Shown: positions 50,479 through 63,040 of the stretch, in pieces | Numbering within the stretch: the stretch's first letter is position 1 | How the letters are laid out: each line of letters starts with the position of its first letter | Source: Otis tarda | Lineage: Eukaryota; Chordata; Aves; Otidiformes; Otididae | Direction: 5' to 3' | NCBI GenBank assembly: GCA_026413225.1 | Contig: CM048553.1 | Span: 147,491,690 to 147,555,689, forward strand | DNA length: 64,000 bases | The notes under the pieces: model-generated | Told to the model about the DNA's origin: nothing | Seen by the model: only the letters and a program-made list of their open reading frames with translations | Database searches by the model: none | Made by a program: the position numbers and the translations under genes

Positions 50479-53199
50479 CTAAGGCAAGCAAAACACATAC
50501 CTATAATACTTCTCCAGGAAACTAAAGTGTTCTTACTCAATATGTATCATTGTGATAAGGAAATGCTCAGTCTCATTCCACATAAGGTGCAGAACATGTG
50601 CATAAGAAGGAAGATTTGCTAGTAGTTTAGGAAGTCAGACAGTGCCTTTGCATTGTTGTACATCAGAAGTGAAACGTTTACTCCTTGCAAAAAGTGGTAT
50701 TTGGGGAATCCACTTGCAATACAAGTCCTTGCAGAAGAACCTGAAGAGACTTCCTTCAAAGTCTGTGAATGTTTTATTACAGCAGTTTTGAGGAACATCT
50801 GGGTGTGTTGAATATACCAGCCACATTACCAATAGAAAACTTAAAGATATATGTGGGAACTTCACTTGTTACGATGGTATTTTAAGATACCAGAAAAGTG
50901 AGGCATGGTAAAAGACGGCATCAGAGTTAAAAAGCCTTGACTGTATCAAAGAGCGTTATTCAGAGGAGATGTGACCACCTTGTGTGGTACTGTCTGTCAA
51001 TGACTGTTGGTGCAGTTGAAAGTGGAATTGATTGGAATATTTGGATACAACTTTTCATTTCTGTTTTTGCCATATAACAAAAGTTAGTTAAATAAAATCT
51101 TATTTGAATGTATGTCTAAATACATTTTTTATTAAGGTTTCTTAGTGCCAACATGAACTTCTGGTCTGACTAAAAGTGATGTCTCATGACATCCTATCAC
51201 AAAAGAGATGTCCCAATAGCTAGTTGTTCACAGTAATTACTGGGGTATACAAAACTCAATTTTAAGTCCTCTTTCTTCCTGTTCTCCCAGTTTATGTGTC
51301 ACACAGAGTACTGGATGTAGGTTATTTGCAAGTCAGCTTCATGAATGTACCTGATAGGTGTCTTAGCTCTCAAAGCCAAATTTACAAACCTCTATTTTGT
51401 TTCTGTAAAAACAAGTTTGTTTTCCAGCCTTAATTGTATGTCCAGTGACTATTCTGACAGTGTATCCAGAATCCTCTGACTGTTGAATGCAGTCCAGAGG
51501 TTTAAGTCATCTTTATGTTCCAGTACTGACATTTATTCTTCTTTCATCTGCTTACAAATGAGATAAAAAGAACAGAACTTGATTAAATGTGGGTGTTTGC
51601 AATGTTCTACCAGCAAGGTACTGTTTTTATCAGTGGAGAGCTGGACAATAGATTCAGTAGAGCTTAGTCTTGTCCATCAGATTGCAATCAAATAAAACTG
51701 ACTCCATACAGTCTTCATTGGCTATAGCACAGATTTAAATACCTAGATCAACTTAGACACCTACTCTGCAGGTGCCTAATGTCAAGTGAAGGAATCCTGC
51801 TCCACGACACACCTGTCTTTTAGTCCTTTCCAATGATTATATTAACACCTTTTTTCTTCCCAAGCAAGACAAATACAAGGAGTAAAATCAGGCAAAAGTA
51901 GGTAATTGCTTAGAATTCTCGGTTTTCACTTGTAATTATACCTGTAATGTTCACAGTGCTTTCTTTTCTTCTGCCTTTCCTGAAGAAAATGAAGGCCAGG
52001 TACCTGAGCAGTGCATCATCACTTAACATTTTGTCTACATCTCCTACTTGCACTTTACAACACACAGTTGCCATCATTGCTGCCATCACTGTAGTATGCA
52101 CAAAGGAATGCAAGATGGCTAGGATTGCAAGGAGAAATCTATCAGCATTTTCCATCAGTACTAACTGAAGCCATCACACCTTGTTGGTAATGGCAGGAAC
52201 ATAAAGCTGGTTTTTTTATCTCCCTCTCCATGTAACAGGTTCCTCCCAGATCCAAGAGATGCAGATGGTAAGTAGGCTACTCATCTGCTGTCTCTCCCTC
52301 TCTGTGAGGGAGATGCAGGCAATCCAGAGTCTCAAATTTGAAAATTAGACTTTGGTGAGCACAAGGTGGAGCTGAAGGAGAGAGGGCAGTGAAGAGGGAG
52401 ACAAATGTGTAATAGCAATACTGCTTAACCAGCTCTTCAAGAGAAACACAATTAAAATTGTTCAGCTCTGCAGCTGGTGTAAATGAATGCTCCGCACTGA
52501 GTTTCTTTTCAGAGTGCCCCAGCTCACATTAGATCAGCGAGCAACAGCTTTAAGGAAACAACCATAAGCATTTGAACAAGGGCTAGAGAGCAAGAATAGT
52601 ACTCACTGGAAAAGATTTAATAGTAACCATCTGTCTTCCTCTTTCCCATACAAAATATCTTCTATTTTTTGTTACAAAATTTCTGTATCTCTGCAAAATG
52701 TGATGCAATAATGAATTTTAATTAGTGCTTAGTGTGTCAATAGAAGTTTCTACAGGAGTGAGGAGTGGTATATTCTTTTCTCTCTTATTTACTATCTCTA
52801 TAATTAGGACTATGTGATTATGCTGTCAGTGCAGTGAAATGAAAATGGAATCCTCACCCAGTATGAGTAATTTACCCAGTCTGCATGGAAATTACAGAAT
52901 TTTCAAACAAAAAAAAAAATTATACTTTTCTCTCTCACTTTATTACTTTGTTGTAATTTGAGGGATGTGACTAAGTTATTAACGCAGTATAATAAGCTGA
53001 AATCAATGCACAGTGAACCTAACAACTTCTAAAAAATGGCACTTCTTGGATGTAAATAATGTGTTAACTTTGGTGAATTACTGCGGCAAACTGCATATGA
53101 TTTGTGTAGTGGAGAGGAAATATAACTGCTGCTCAGTGCATTCAAAAATCTGGATTGCTAGGCTATAACTGTGTGCTAGCTACATAGACAGTGTAATTG

Positions 53200-53336
53200 T
53201 TTTTTCATTAAATATTTGCTTCATTCAGTTACTCCATTTCTAAAATTTTTTTCTGCTTCAAGGTTTTTTTTTCCCCACATTTTTTACAATTTGTTTAAAT
53301 ACTATTTCTGTAATCTTTAAGATTACTGTTAAAATT
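53200..53336 (+). repeat. Diverged direct duplicate, copy 1
   Basis: It pairs with 56212-56419. Shared blocks are TTTCATT..ATTTGCTTC..AGTTACTCC at the left. At the right are TTTCTGCTTCAAG, then a T-run with CCACATTTTTT, CAATTTGTTTAAATACTATT, TCTGTAA and TTAAAATT. The right block is too long and too nearly identical to be chance low complexity. Confidence 0.75.
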
Positions 53337-53662
53337 GCCAATGTTCTTTGAATATGTAATATGAAGTGGTATATCAAGGCTAAATATTGTTATCATGATT
53401 TGAGTTGATTCATAGAGTAACTCTTAGAACTCACTGGAAAGCTTAAAGACAGCAGATCTCCATTTAAAGAAACAGGATCTCTCTATGCGTGGATTTTGTG
53501 ATGGCTTTCAAAGCTTAAAAGATCATTAAAGATTTATGAAAGTTCACCATATGCAATAAGAAAATTCAGAAAAGACGTCACAGTACTTCAAAAACAAAAA
53601 AAAAATCATGGGGACGACTCCAAGATGTTACCTTCAAAAAGAATCATGCTACAGTACGCTGT

Positions 53663-54796
53663 TGTTCTGGTTTTGTTAGTGAGGGGGGGCCTAAGGTGGT
53701 AGCTTCTGTAGGAAACTGCTAGAAGTCACTCCCCTTTGTTCAGTGGACTCGGCCAGGCCCAGGGCGGACCCGCTGCTGGCCAAGGCCAAGCCAATTGGTA
53801 GCAGAACGTCCCGTGATAATGCCTCTGTGATAAGGTATTTAAGTAGGGGAAAACAGAAAAAAAAAAGGAGAGAAGATGTGAAGCAGCTGAGCGGGGGGCA
53901 GAGAGGGGGAGGCGTGAGCCTTGTGGGCCTTGCAGGCCTCACCCTCTGGCCTCCCGCCGGGCAGCTGACTGGGTCCAACTCGGCCCAGCCTGGCTGCAAG
54001 AAGTGGAGAGGAGATGAGAAGCGAATGAGATGTAAAAAGGATCCTGAGAGGCGTCTGCCAGCCTGTTGTAAGGAACGGCTGCAGACGCCAAGGTCAGTGA
54101 AGAAGGAGAGGGAGGAGTAATGCGGCTCCTGGCCAAGATTCCTCTGCAACTCGTGGTGAAGACCATGGTGGAGCGGGTTGTCCCCCTGCAGCCCATGGAG
54201 GTCCACAGAGGGGCAGAGATCCACCTGCAGCCCGTGGAGGACCCCACGCCGGAGCAGGTGGAGGCCTGAAGGAGGCTGTGGCCCATGGAGGGCCCACTGG
54301 GACAGCTGTTCTAGAGGGACTGCACCCTGTGGAAGAGATGACCCACGCCAGAGCAGTTTCACAAAGGACTGTGGCCTGTGGGAGGAACCCCACGATGGAG
54401 CAGAGGAGGAACGCGAGGAGTTCTTCCCCTGACGATGACACAGCGGCGTAAAACAACGCATGATGAACTGACCGCGACCCCCATTCCCTTTTCCCCCACC
54501 CCGTGCTGCTCGGGAGGGGAGGTAGTATAGATAATGTTAAGCCCGGGAAGAGGGAGGGGTGGGGGGAGGTTATCTTGTTCCCTGTCTCATTCTCCTGCTA
54601 ATTTTAGAAATAAATGAATAGTTTTCCCCAAGTCGAGTCTGTTTTGCCCGTGACGGTAACTTTAAGAATTTCTCCCCGTCCTTATCTCAAACTTTGAGCC
54701 GTTTTTCTTGTATCATCTCCTCCTATTCTCTCAGAGGGTGGGGGGAGTGAGAGAGAGACTGCGTATTCTGGTCCCAATCGGGGCTGAACTACGACA
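53663..54796 (+). mobile_element. Solo LTR, 1.13 kb, mosaic ERV family (copy C)
   Basis: It has the same termini and layout as copy B and is flanked by GCTGT on both sides (53658-53662 and 54797-54801). The TATA-type box is at 53836-53843 and AATAAA at 54609-54614. Differences from copy B are scattered single bases, many at CpG sites. Because B and C have different target duplications, they are independent insertions and not the two ends of one provirus. It is antisense to CSMD3. A 256-codon frame on its minus strand is a by-product of GC-rich sequence. Confidence 0.92.
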
Positions 54797-55179
54797 GCTG
54801 TGTTTATACTTGTCTGAAAAATGCTTGTAAGATGTAAAGAAGAAATAAAAATTACTTTGAATTGTGTTAAGTGACACTGGACTTAATATATTAAACATCA
54901 AATGAAATTCATCCATTATCTATACTTTGAAATAGGATATTAGATACTCAAGGATGTGTCCTAATGTTATTCAGAAATACTGAGAATAATGCAGCTCCTG
55001 ATAAGAATCAGATTGTTCATTTACATGAATAATCAATGTATTTTTAGATTTCATTTAGAAAATGTGGGACACTATGGATCTTATTTCCTTTTTTCACTTT
55101 AGGATTTTGTTCACAAAACAACTTCACAAAAATTATTCACTTGCTCACAAAAAAAACCCCTGTGGTAGTCCAGCAGAAA

Positions 55180-55230
55180 TTGTAAAAAAAAAAAAAAAAA
55201 CACAAAAAAAACCACACAAAAAAAACCCAA
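55180..55230 (+). repeat. A-rich tract with AAAACC units
   Basis: An A run of about 17 bases is followed by CACAAAAAAAACCACAC and AAAAAAAACCC. It is a simple repeat with no adjacent mobile element recognised. Confidence 0.8.
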
Positions 55231-56211
55231 CCCTATCCATCTAATTAAATGTATAATTTAATAACTTTGAGTATATAAATTAAGAACTTTGAGATATATT
55301 TCAAAGTTATATTAAAAATTCAGAAAATAAGATTTAACTTTCTTCCATTCTTTGTACTTTATTGCCTTATCAATACTTCATAAAAATCTTTTTTTTTCCT
55401 CCTTTATAGTGTTTTGTCAGAGACCACCAATCATTAGTTGTTGGTAATATCTCCCTAGATAGTCCTAATCAGCAAAATAATTAACCACATTCTCAACATA
55501 AGACATTCTGTCCTGCTTTACATGTAGATTTGATTAATATTTAGCTTACTAAAATCTGTAATCCTAAATGTCTGCAGGGTTAATGACCCCACATGGAATA
55601 ATAAACAGCAAGAATAATTGAAATAACCTATTTAGAGAGTTGTTCATGCCTCTACAAAATTATGAATTGATTTTTTTTCCTGTAAGCAGGAGTAAATCAA
55701 AACAACCTGTTTCTTGCAATTCACAAGCAATTAAAGCTCTTCTTTTTATAAAGATATAAGATACAGATCTTATTTTCATTTAAAATCCATAAACACTGAA
55801 GGCCCCAATACTATGTTAAATCCACACTTCGGAAAAAATATCAATTAACTCCAATCTACTTAGCAGACTTCCTTCTGAGTATTATGCACTGTACTGAAAA
55901 CTAAATAAACCTCAGTTTTTGAAATATTATAGCACCCTATTTGTGCCATTATTAAAATTCCTTTAATAAGTATTCTTGGACAAACATTCTCTTTGAGTTA
56001 CATTAATGTACTATATAATAATACAAGAAAAATAAAATTATAATAGTCCTTGAAAGCTTCTATATATCCTGACCTTTTATAATTAGTTTTACTTAGGACT
56101 TAAAATACTCAAATTCACATGTAAGGTGAAAATCATGAGCATTATTACATTTGTATCAGTGTATGGTGGACAATATTTTAATGGCTTGGTATGCTTTTTT
56201 CCTTCTTTATG

Positions 56212-56419
56212 TTTTTTCATTGAAAATTTGCTTCAGTTACTCCTTTTTTTTTTTTCCTTTCAGTATTTGCTTCTAACTTTTGCATGCATTCTTTTCTTAC
56301 TCAGGTTTCCCTTGCAATAAAGCGTATACTGCTTTTTTCTGCTTCAAGTTTTTTTCCACATTTTTTGACAATTTGTTTAAATACTATTTCTGTAACCTTT
56401 AAAATTACTGTGTAAAATT
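56212..56419 (+). repeat. Diverged direct duplicate, copy 2 (about 70 bp longer)
   Basis: It has the same left and right blocks as 53200-53336, separated by about 70 extra bases (T-rich, with ATTTGCTTCTAACTTTTGC and AATAAAGCG). Same orientation, 3 kb away, with LTR copy C between the two. It may be a local duplication or two members of an unnamed dispersed repeat. Confidence 0.75.
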
Positions 56420-57779
56420 AAAAAAAAAAGTGGAGATAAGTAGTATTAGGAATAAGATTTAAAAAAAAGTGATTATCAACAGTAAGTGCTTTTAAAACAT
56501 ATCATTGGAGAAAATATGTCTTGATCTGTCTTTTAAACTTCATGTTATGGGAATTTATTGCATACCCAAGCCAGTAACCTTTCTGTTCCTCACATTACAA
56601 GCTACAGGGGAAGATGACATTGAGATACCAGAGAAACACGCTAGAATATTCCATCTGGCTGAGTTACAAGATTTGCAAAGTGCCTAAGGAATAATGCAAA
56701 AACATTAGCTACAGTTACCTTTCTCATCTGTCCCTAGATGTCAAAAAAAATTAAGTCTTAACAACAGGTAAATATAATCATATCCCTGTGAGTTTTACAC
56801 TTCAATGAGTGACCCAGAATCAGGAAGATTATTAAAGCTAATGAGCTCAAGAAAGATGAAAGAACAGTTAGAGATTTACACTGAGCTGTTACTGGGTTCA
56901 CAAATTATGACATTCCTGGCACTTTTCTCTTTAATTTTCTCTAACTTAATGTTTCTTTGGATTCATTATGGCAAAACATTTATATAAAAAGTTAGAGAAA
57001 GGAGCTCATATATCATATCATTAATTTATGAGGATCAGATCTAAATGATTACAGGATGACATAGCTACGTTGACTTTGAACTAAGATAACCATAACACTT
57101 AAAGATCTAGACTTAGGAAAAGGTCTCTCCACTTTCAAACACAAAAAGCAAACAAAAATAGCCATATATTATTCAGTTTACTTGTTTTTCAGGCAGAATG
57201 GTATAAAATTTATTAATTCTAATTTTCAAATGAAATTGACACTTAAGGTGCAGTGAATTAGGCAGCATTATCATTTCAGCAAAACTACTACAGAAAATTG
57301 GCAACTAAAGGGCTATTCATACTTCAGTTCTTGGAAAACTGATGAAAACAATCATGGAAGTCACAGCATTCAGAAGAGCACTGTCCAGACAGTGTCAATG
57401 TCACAAGTTAACACAACATAGACTACAAGCAAAACAAAGAAACATTATGCCTGAAGACTACAGAGTCATCAAAGTAGTGTCACAGAGAAGAAACAGTAGG
57501 TATGACTTATCTGAACACCTAAAAAGCTTTGGACAAAATTCTTCACAAAAGCCATTTAAGAACTGTAAATTGAGCAGCAAATCAGAGTGAAAGATGATAC
57601 GTTGCTACATATGGTAGTAAAGAGGTGAGCAGAGGTACATTAATCATGTTTATTACAGCAATACTTATGAACAAAGCAAAAATGGAATTTCATTGTTCTA
57701 ACTTCCTATGAACACAATACTTTAGAAAGTTTACCTACCTGTGTTAGACTAAGTTGTGTGGAGTGTTAAGAATGGAGAC

Positions 57780-58256
57780 TGTCATGGTTTAGCCCCACTC
57801 AGGAGCTAAAATACCACATAGTCACTCACCCCCCCCTCAGTGGGACAAGGAGGAGAATTGGTAAAGAAAAGAAGGCAAAACTCATAGGCTGAGATAAAAA
57901 CAGTTTAAGAGAACAAAGGAAAATAAAATAGAGATGGAAAACAAACAACGGGGAAAAAAAAACAATAACAGAAAATACTTAAGCATGCAATTTACAGTGC
58001 AACAGCACACCATGGAGCCTTATGCCTATGACCATCCATAGTAGCAGGAGCCTCCCCTCAACCCACTCTCCACTTTAGATACTGAGCATGATGTCACATG
58101 GGACGGAATAGCCCTTTGGCCTCTGGGTAAACTACCCCATCTGTTGGCTAATTAGTAAACTTACCCAGCTCTGTCCCCCAGCCACAGGTGCCACCAGCTC
58201 CAGTTCCCCTCCCAGCTTGGGTGAAAATTAGCGCTGTCCTAGCCAGAACTAGGACA
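57780..58256 (-). mobile_element. Solo LTR, 477 bp, older avian ERV LTR
   Basis: On the minus strand it starts TGTCCTAGTTCTGGCTAGG and ends GGGGCTAAACCATGACA. Flanks GAGAC and AAGAC are a 5-bp duplication with one mismatch. The stretch CCAAAGGGCTATTCCGTCCC followed by a TGACATCATGCTCAGTAT-like stretch matches the LTR at 1670-2109 in its promoter region. The plus-strand start TGTCATGGTTTAGCCCCA is a terminus I recall from LTRs of many neoavian birds. Its 3' end is a diverged form of the GGGGCTGAACTACGACA end. It is in the sense direction of CSMD3 and more diverged, so older. Confidence 0.85.
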
Positions 58257-58688
58257 AAGACAAAGAACACTGTACTGCAACTCTTTTTTTTTTTTCTTTT
58301 TACATGACTAATGATTTTCAAAAAGTGTAAAGTAAAAGGTATCAGAATTTTACAGTGATTAAATCATTTGAGGGTTTCAAAGACTGAAAAGGCCAGGAGG
58401 ATGTTTGTACGGACCATGAAAAAGCATCTGAGAAAATGACAGTGGTTGAAAAGGAATATAGCTTGATTTGATTTAAAACACTTCTGAATGAAAAGTAACT
58501 GGTTTAAAAATAATGGAAAAAAACAGAAGCAACTTGGGCATTTTCTTGTTTATCTAAATAAAATCTCAACTATACTGAAGCAATGATCTAAAATAAAAAA
58601 AAAAAATTAAAAAAAAATAGAGTGATCCCACAAAATTCATGTAATGCTGTTATTTTGAATCAATGTACCTGAAAGTTCTTCCTCTGAA

Positions 58689-58726
58689 GTACTAAATCAC
58701 ATCCTCCTCTGGATGTGATTTAGTAC
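58689..58726. repeat. Perfect 16-bp inverted repeat, 6-base loop
   Basis: GTACTAAATCACATCC (58689-58704), loop TCCTCT, then its exact complement GGATGTGATTTAGTAC (58711-58726). A second small inverted repeat, GTACCA...TGGTAC (58723-58740), overlaps its right end. No transposon termini or target duplication are evident around it. Confidence 0.9.
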
Positions 58727-60825
58727 CACTGCATTGGTACAAATACAGTGAAGCCAAGCAAGTTACAGTGGTATAAGACAACTGATAACTGTTCAACTGC
58801 ATTCATAAACAGAAAGAATACAGGAACAAGCAGAAAAAATTGTGCAGAGATAGTGTGAGACTGAATGAAAGGAGGCAATTTAAAATAGATAGGTAAGAAT
58901 GGGATATACAAAATGATGGAGTGATTAGATGATATGTCAGACAGTTCAGATAAGAAGTTCTGGAACTATTGTTTTTCCTAATTCTTGAATATTAAAAGAG
59001 GAGAATTATACATCGTGAAGTTCCAAAAGTACATTTGATTTAACCAGTGTGTTCTACAGAAGTTGTTCACACAAGAAAATATTCAGCACATGAATTTACT
59101 AAAAATGCAAGAGAAGCTATCTCAATGGGAAAAATAAAAGAATTCCCATAATTACATTACACAGGCATGCAAGCAGTCGTGTTCTAGACGGTAATACCTG
59201 TAACTACATTATGTGATTATGAAATTACAGCCACTGAATTGTCTCTCCTGGTATAATTTCTGTAGTTCTATAGTTTCTAAGATTAAAAAAGATAATAAAG
59301 CCCTTTCTTCAGACAACCTTTCCATGTTTTATTCTTTCCTTTCCCAACTACACAATGATAATAAGTATGAAAATATACAATCCAAATAATAAATGGAACA
59401 TACCTATTGTGACTACTTCAAAGTCTCTAAATCTCTGTATAATTTCTTGTTAATCAACTTAGAGAAAAAATATGGCATAAACCACCAGTTTATATAGTTT
59501 TCTTCTATATTTCTCTTATACTTCTTCTTCATATGAAAGTGATACCACATTACTACACCAGATTACAGACTCCTTTTGATGACTGCAACTGTCATTTTAA
59601 GTTCTGCAGCATTTATTTATTTCAGAATTAATTTATCTTTGTAAATATTGTTTTGGTTTTTTGGGTTGTGATTTCTTTCCTGTTAACGAAATACATACAT
59701 CTGTATTTCTTTAGATGACTTTCCTATATACACAAACTATTGCCTTCTCTTTTCCTTACTGTTGCATACAGTGCCTCCCAACCAAACAGTACAAGGAAGG
59801 AAATAAGGAATAGAGGAAAGAACTTCTGGTATTGGCTCAAACAATATAAAAACTTGTACATCTAGAGTCTCATAAATATATGTGAAAAAAAAATGTTATG
59901 TTGTTACAACATTTTCTCTTCCTATAAAAACTTGATGAGGTCTAATATGCTTTTTTCAACAACACTTGTTTTCAAAAATGTGTAAGACCTTTCTTTTTTT
60001 ACCTTTTCAGTATGAATAAATTTGAACTGGATTGTGAACCTACTGTTAGTATTATCTTTCTACGACTTCTTCTCTAGTTTGAAAGAGAGAGAAAAAATTG
60101 ATTGGCTTGACGTTCCTGTAGAATAGGAATATTTTTGTTTTGCTTTTTCTCCAAGTAATAATCCCACCAATGAAGCATGATAAAGACATCCAGCTCAGAT
60201 CTTCCTGCACAAAAACAATAGATATCAACATTGCTCTTCATACTATTTTTTCATATGCTATTACTGTTTTGATTTATTTTTACTCGAGAGGAGTAAAATT
60301 TAAAATGCAATGTGAAAATTTTTTCAGAGAGCTCAATGGTGTTAAGCTTGACATGTTGCTTATATTCTTTTCTCATCACTGTTAACTTTCAAAATATTTA
60401 TTGAGATGAAACAGCGAAGCTTTGTTTTTATGAATTAGAATTGTGAATGCAATAAATACGGTAAATTAAACAAAAAGTATCACTAGAAAATTATCTACTA
60501 GAGTTACAAATATATCTGATATGTTAGAAATTGTATTGCAAAAATATTTCTGCTCAACATTGCATGTAAGAATTATTTATAAAGGCGTTTCTCCAGATGA
60601 AATTACTGTTACTCAGATAAGAAAAAATATATATTAATATAATTTTCTGTCATTATAAACTTTTAGAGTGGAAAATATTTTTTGCCTTTATAGATTGACT
60701 TCTCTAAAACGATCCAGTTTTTATTTGTTTGGAAGGTGTATTTTGTGGGGCGGTGAGGGGTTAAAGCCAGCAAGCACTTGCATTTTTTCTGAGATGTTCA
60801 AAAGTCTAAACAGGCCTAGTAGCTT

Positions 60826-60882
60826 AAACAAACAAACAAAAAAACCAAACAAACAAAAACAAACAAACAAACAACCCCCCCC
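60826..60882 (+). repeat. (AAAC)n microsatellite ending in a C8 run
   Basis: Repeated AAAC/AAACC units are followed by eight consecutive C. Further AAAACCACACACAAC and CAACAACAACAA stretches continue to about 60970. Confidence 0.88.
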
Positions 60883-62379
60883 ATGTTTCTCATTTGGAAG
60901 AGCTGACATTTTCCTCCCAAATGAAAAAAAACCACACACAACCCCTTCTCCCCCCAAACAACAACAACAAAAACACTCCTTTAGGATAAGTTTTCAGGCC
61001 TACTTTCAGTTTTAAGGTAGAAGGTAGCTTTTGCATTTCTGAAAGATTTTTTTCCCCAAATATTTATTATTCTTTTTTCTTCATAAAAATTCAGACACAT
61101 ATCAAGATAGAGTAGCATCATAACTTTATTTTTATATGAGGTTTATGAACTGCAAGCTAGAGATCTAAATCTCCCACACAGGAAGTTTTATTTTGTAAGA
61201 GACACAATGCACAACCAAATATCAACAACTTAATAAACACAAGTTTTTTCCCCTTTTCACACAATTTAGTTTGGCATTAGCAGTCTCATCCAAATAATAT
61301 AAAAGGATTTTTAACTAAGTATTGATTCCTTGATGCTGATAAGACTTTTTTTTTTCCTTAATAGGCAAATTATTTAGAATTTCTCAAATAAAATGGCAGG
61401 GTCATTTTTGAACATTTAGAATTCTTTGATCTCATTCCAAAAATGTTTTGGCTTATGATGATTGCGCCTTGTTAATTATAAGCCAAAAGAATTATAGAAA
61501 TAACCTAGATTTCCATTTTAATTGTTCTTGGAAGAGATATATTAAGTAGCTAATGGAAATAATCCTGCATTTTCAAAATTTAATAATAATTTGCATGTTA
61601 TAATATACAAAGTCTTAAACAATTTCTTTTAGCTCTGAGAAACATTTTTCTTCAGTAGTTCTAAAAATGTAACTTACACAAGTTTGCAAGAGTGACTTAA
61701 GTCTTGGCAAGATTCCTTTTTAACAATTATACTATGTCCATAAAGAAAATTTCCTTTTGTATTATTGTTCTTTAAAAATACCATTCTGTGTTTCTTTCCA
61801 CTTTAGCAATAATTTATTAAATCAAGTGTCTGCTTTGAAAACACACAGCTACCTCATATGGCTCTGTCACTTTCCCATGTAGCTTCTCGGCTATTGTTTA
61901 GCCATTCTGAACTTTGTAAAGCACTTTATGGGACATTTAGAGCTTTTGCTGTTATTGTAAGTTTTACTGAAAATTCTAGCAGAAATGTAAAATTAAAATG
62001 TTGGTCCTATAATTTTTATTATTTCTCTTTCCATCCAACTCAATTCTTATTTTGAACACCCTCCAGAAAAAAAAACCAAACAAAAAACTGAATTTGCCTT
62101 TAAAATGCGTCCCACTGCTAACAGGGAAGTAATTTTTTGAGTTACATCTAATATGATCGCATTTGTTATTTAGCAGTCTTCCTAGACTTTCTTGCTTTAA
62201 ACTGTGAAATGTTCACAAAGTAAGTTACACTTAAGAACAAAATATCATTTCAAAATTTTACATCTTCTTAAAAAAAAACCAAAAAACCACAAACATGTTT
62301 TATGTCCAGATTTGTTTACCCCTGAGCTGATTTTCTAAGCATAGTATTAGCTTATGTGATAACTGCCTTGTCTCCACAC

Positions 62380-63040
62380 ACACAAAGGAGCAGAAACCCC
62401 TGTACCCCAGTCAGAGAATAGAGCCCCTACCCTGTATCACCCTAGGAAGGCATTCAGGGATTGTGCAAGACTTGTTATTGGATGTTTAGGAGAGCAATCA
62501 AAGGTGTGGAACTGGAGGATCAAGGTGGTTTGGGGAGGAATTGGAGACATAAAATAAAGGGAACCAGTTTGGTCTGGCCGTACTGTGTGCCTGGACGGTG
62601 CATTCTGTCCTATCTTCTCATTAAACTCATTAAACCCCATCTCTAACTCTTTCTTGGGTGAAATGCTCTCTATACCCCATGCATGTGTGTGTTTGAGGTC
62701 TGAGTGCAGCAACTGGAGTGGGACCAGGGGTGAGACATCCATGTGTCCATGCTGGTAGTGACTGGACAGACATGAGTGTGTGCATAGCATGTGGAAACAT
62801 GCATCGGTGTGTGGTGGGCACTGAAAATCAACTAGGACTAACTGGTGAGTAGGGAAAGAGCTTGGGCTCCAGGTGTGGAAGCTGGAACCAGGACAGACCA
62901 GAGGGTCTATGGGGTGGCTCTGTAGGGGCTAGGAGGTCCCAGCCAGCTCCTGTGCACTGAGCAGGTTTGGGCAAGGGGATGCTGGGGCCTCCAGGGCCAG
63001 CTGTTGGGGATATCTGAGTGTCTAAGACTAGTTACTTGAG
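62380..63040. other. GC-rich island, unidentified repeat or retrocopy candidate
   Basis: About 660 bases of GC- and G-rich sequence differ sharply from the flanking AT-rich intron. It includes GAACCAGTTTGGTCTGGCCG, CTCATTAAACTCATTAAACC (two ATTAAA-type poly(A) signals), GGAGTGGGACCAGGGGTGAG and GCTGGAACCAGGACAGACCA. I do not recognise the family. Short frames on both strands show no known domain. An LTR end or a tandem-type repeat fragment is possible. Borders are approximate. Confidence 0.45.

Noticed and set aside
50635-50865. 76-codon minus-strand frame with a signal-peptide-like start (MKFPHISLSFLLVMWLV) and several cysteines
   Set aside because: It is short, isolated inside an intron, with no recognised family, and T-rich DNA easily gives a hydrophobic start. 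Nothing supports it as a gene.
51910-52155. 81-codon minus-strand frame
   Set aside because: No recognised domain, splice context or related sequence. Its length is within chance expectation for 64 kb read in six frames.
53691-54461. 256-codon minus-strand frame, with a 220-codon counterpart at 41500-42162
   Set aside because: Both lie wholly or mainly inside GC-rich LTR sequence, antisense to it, with repetitive Leu/Gly/Pro-rich composition and no domain. They are by-products of the tandem units.
41324-54796. A 13.5-kb provirus bounded by the LTRs at 41324 and 53663
   Set aside because: The two LTRs have different target duplications (ATATT and GCTGT), each present on both sides of its own copy, and the interval shows no gag, pol or env similarity. 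They are separate solo LTRs.
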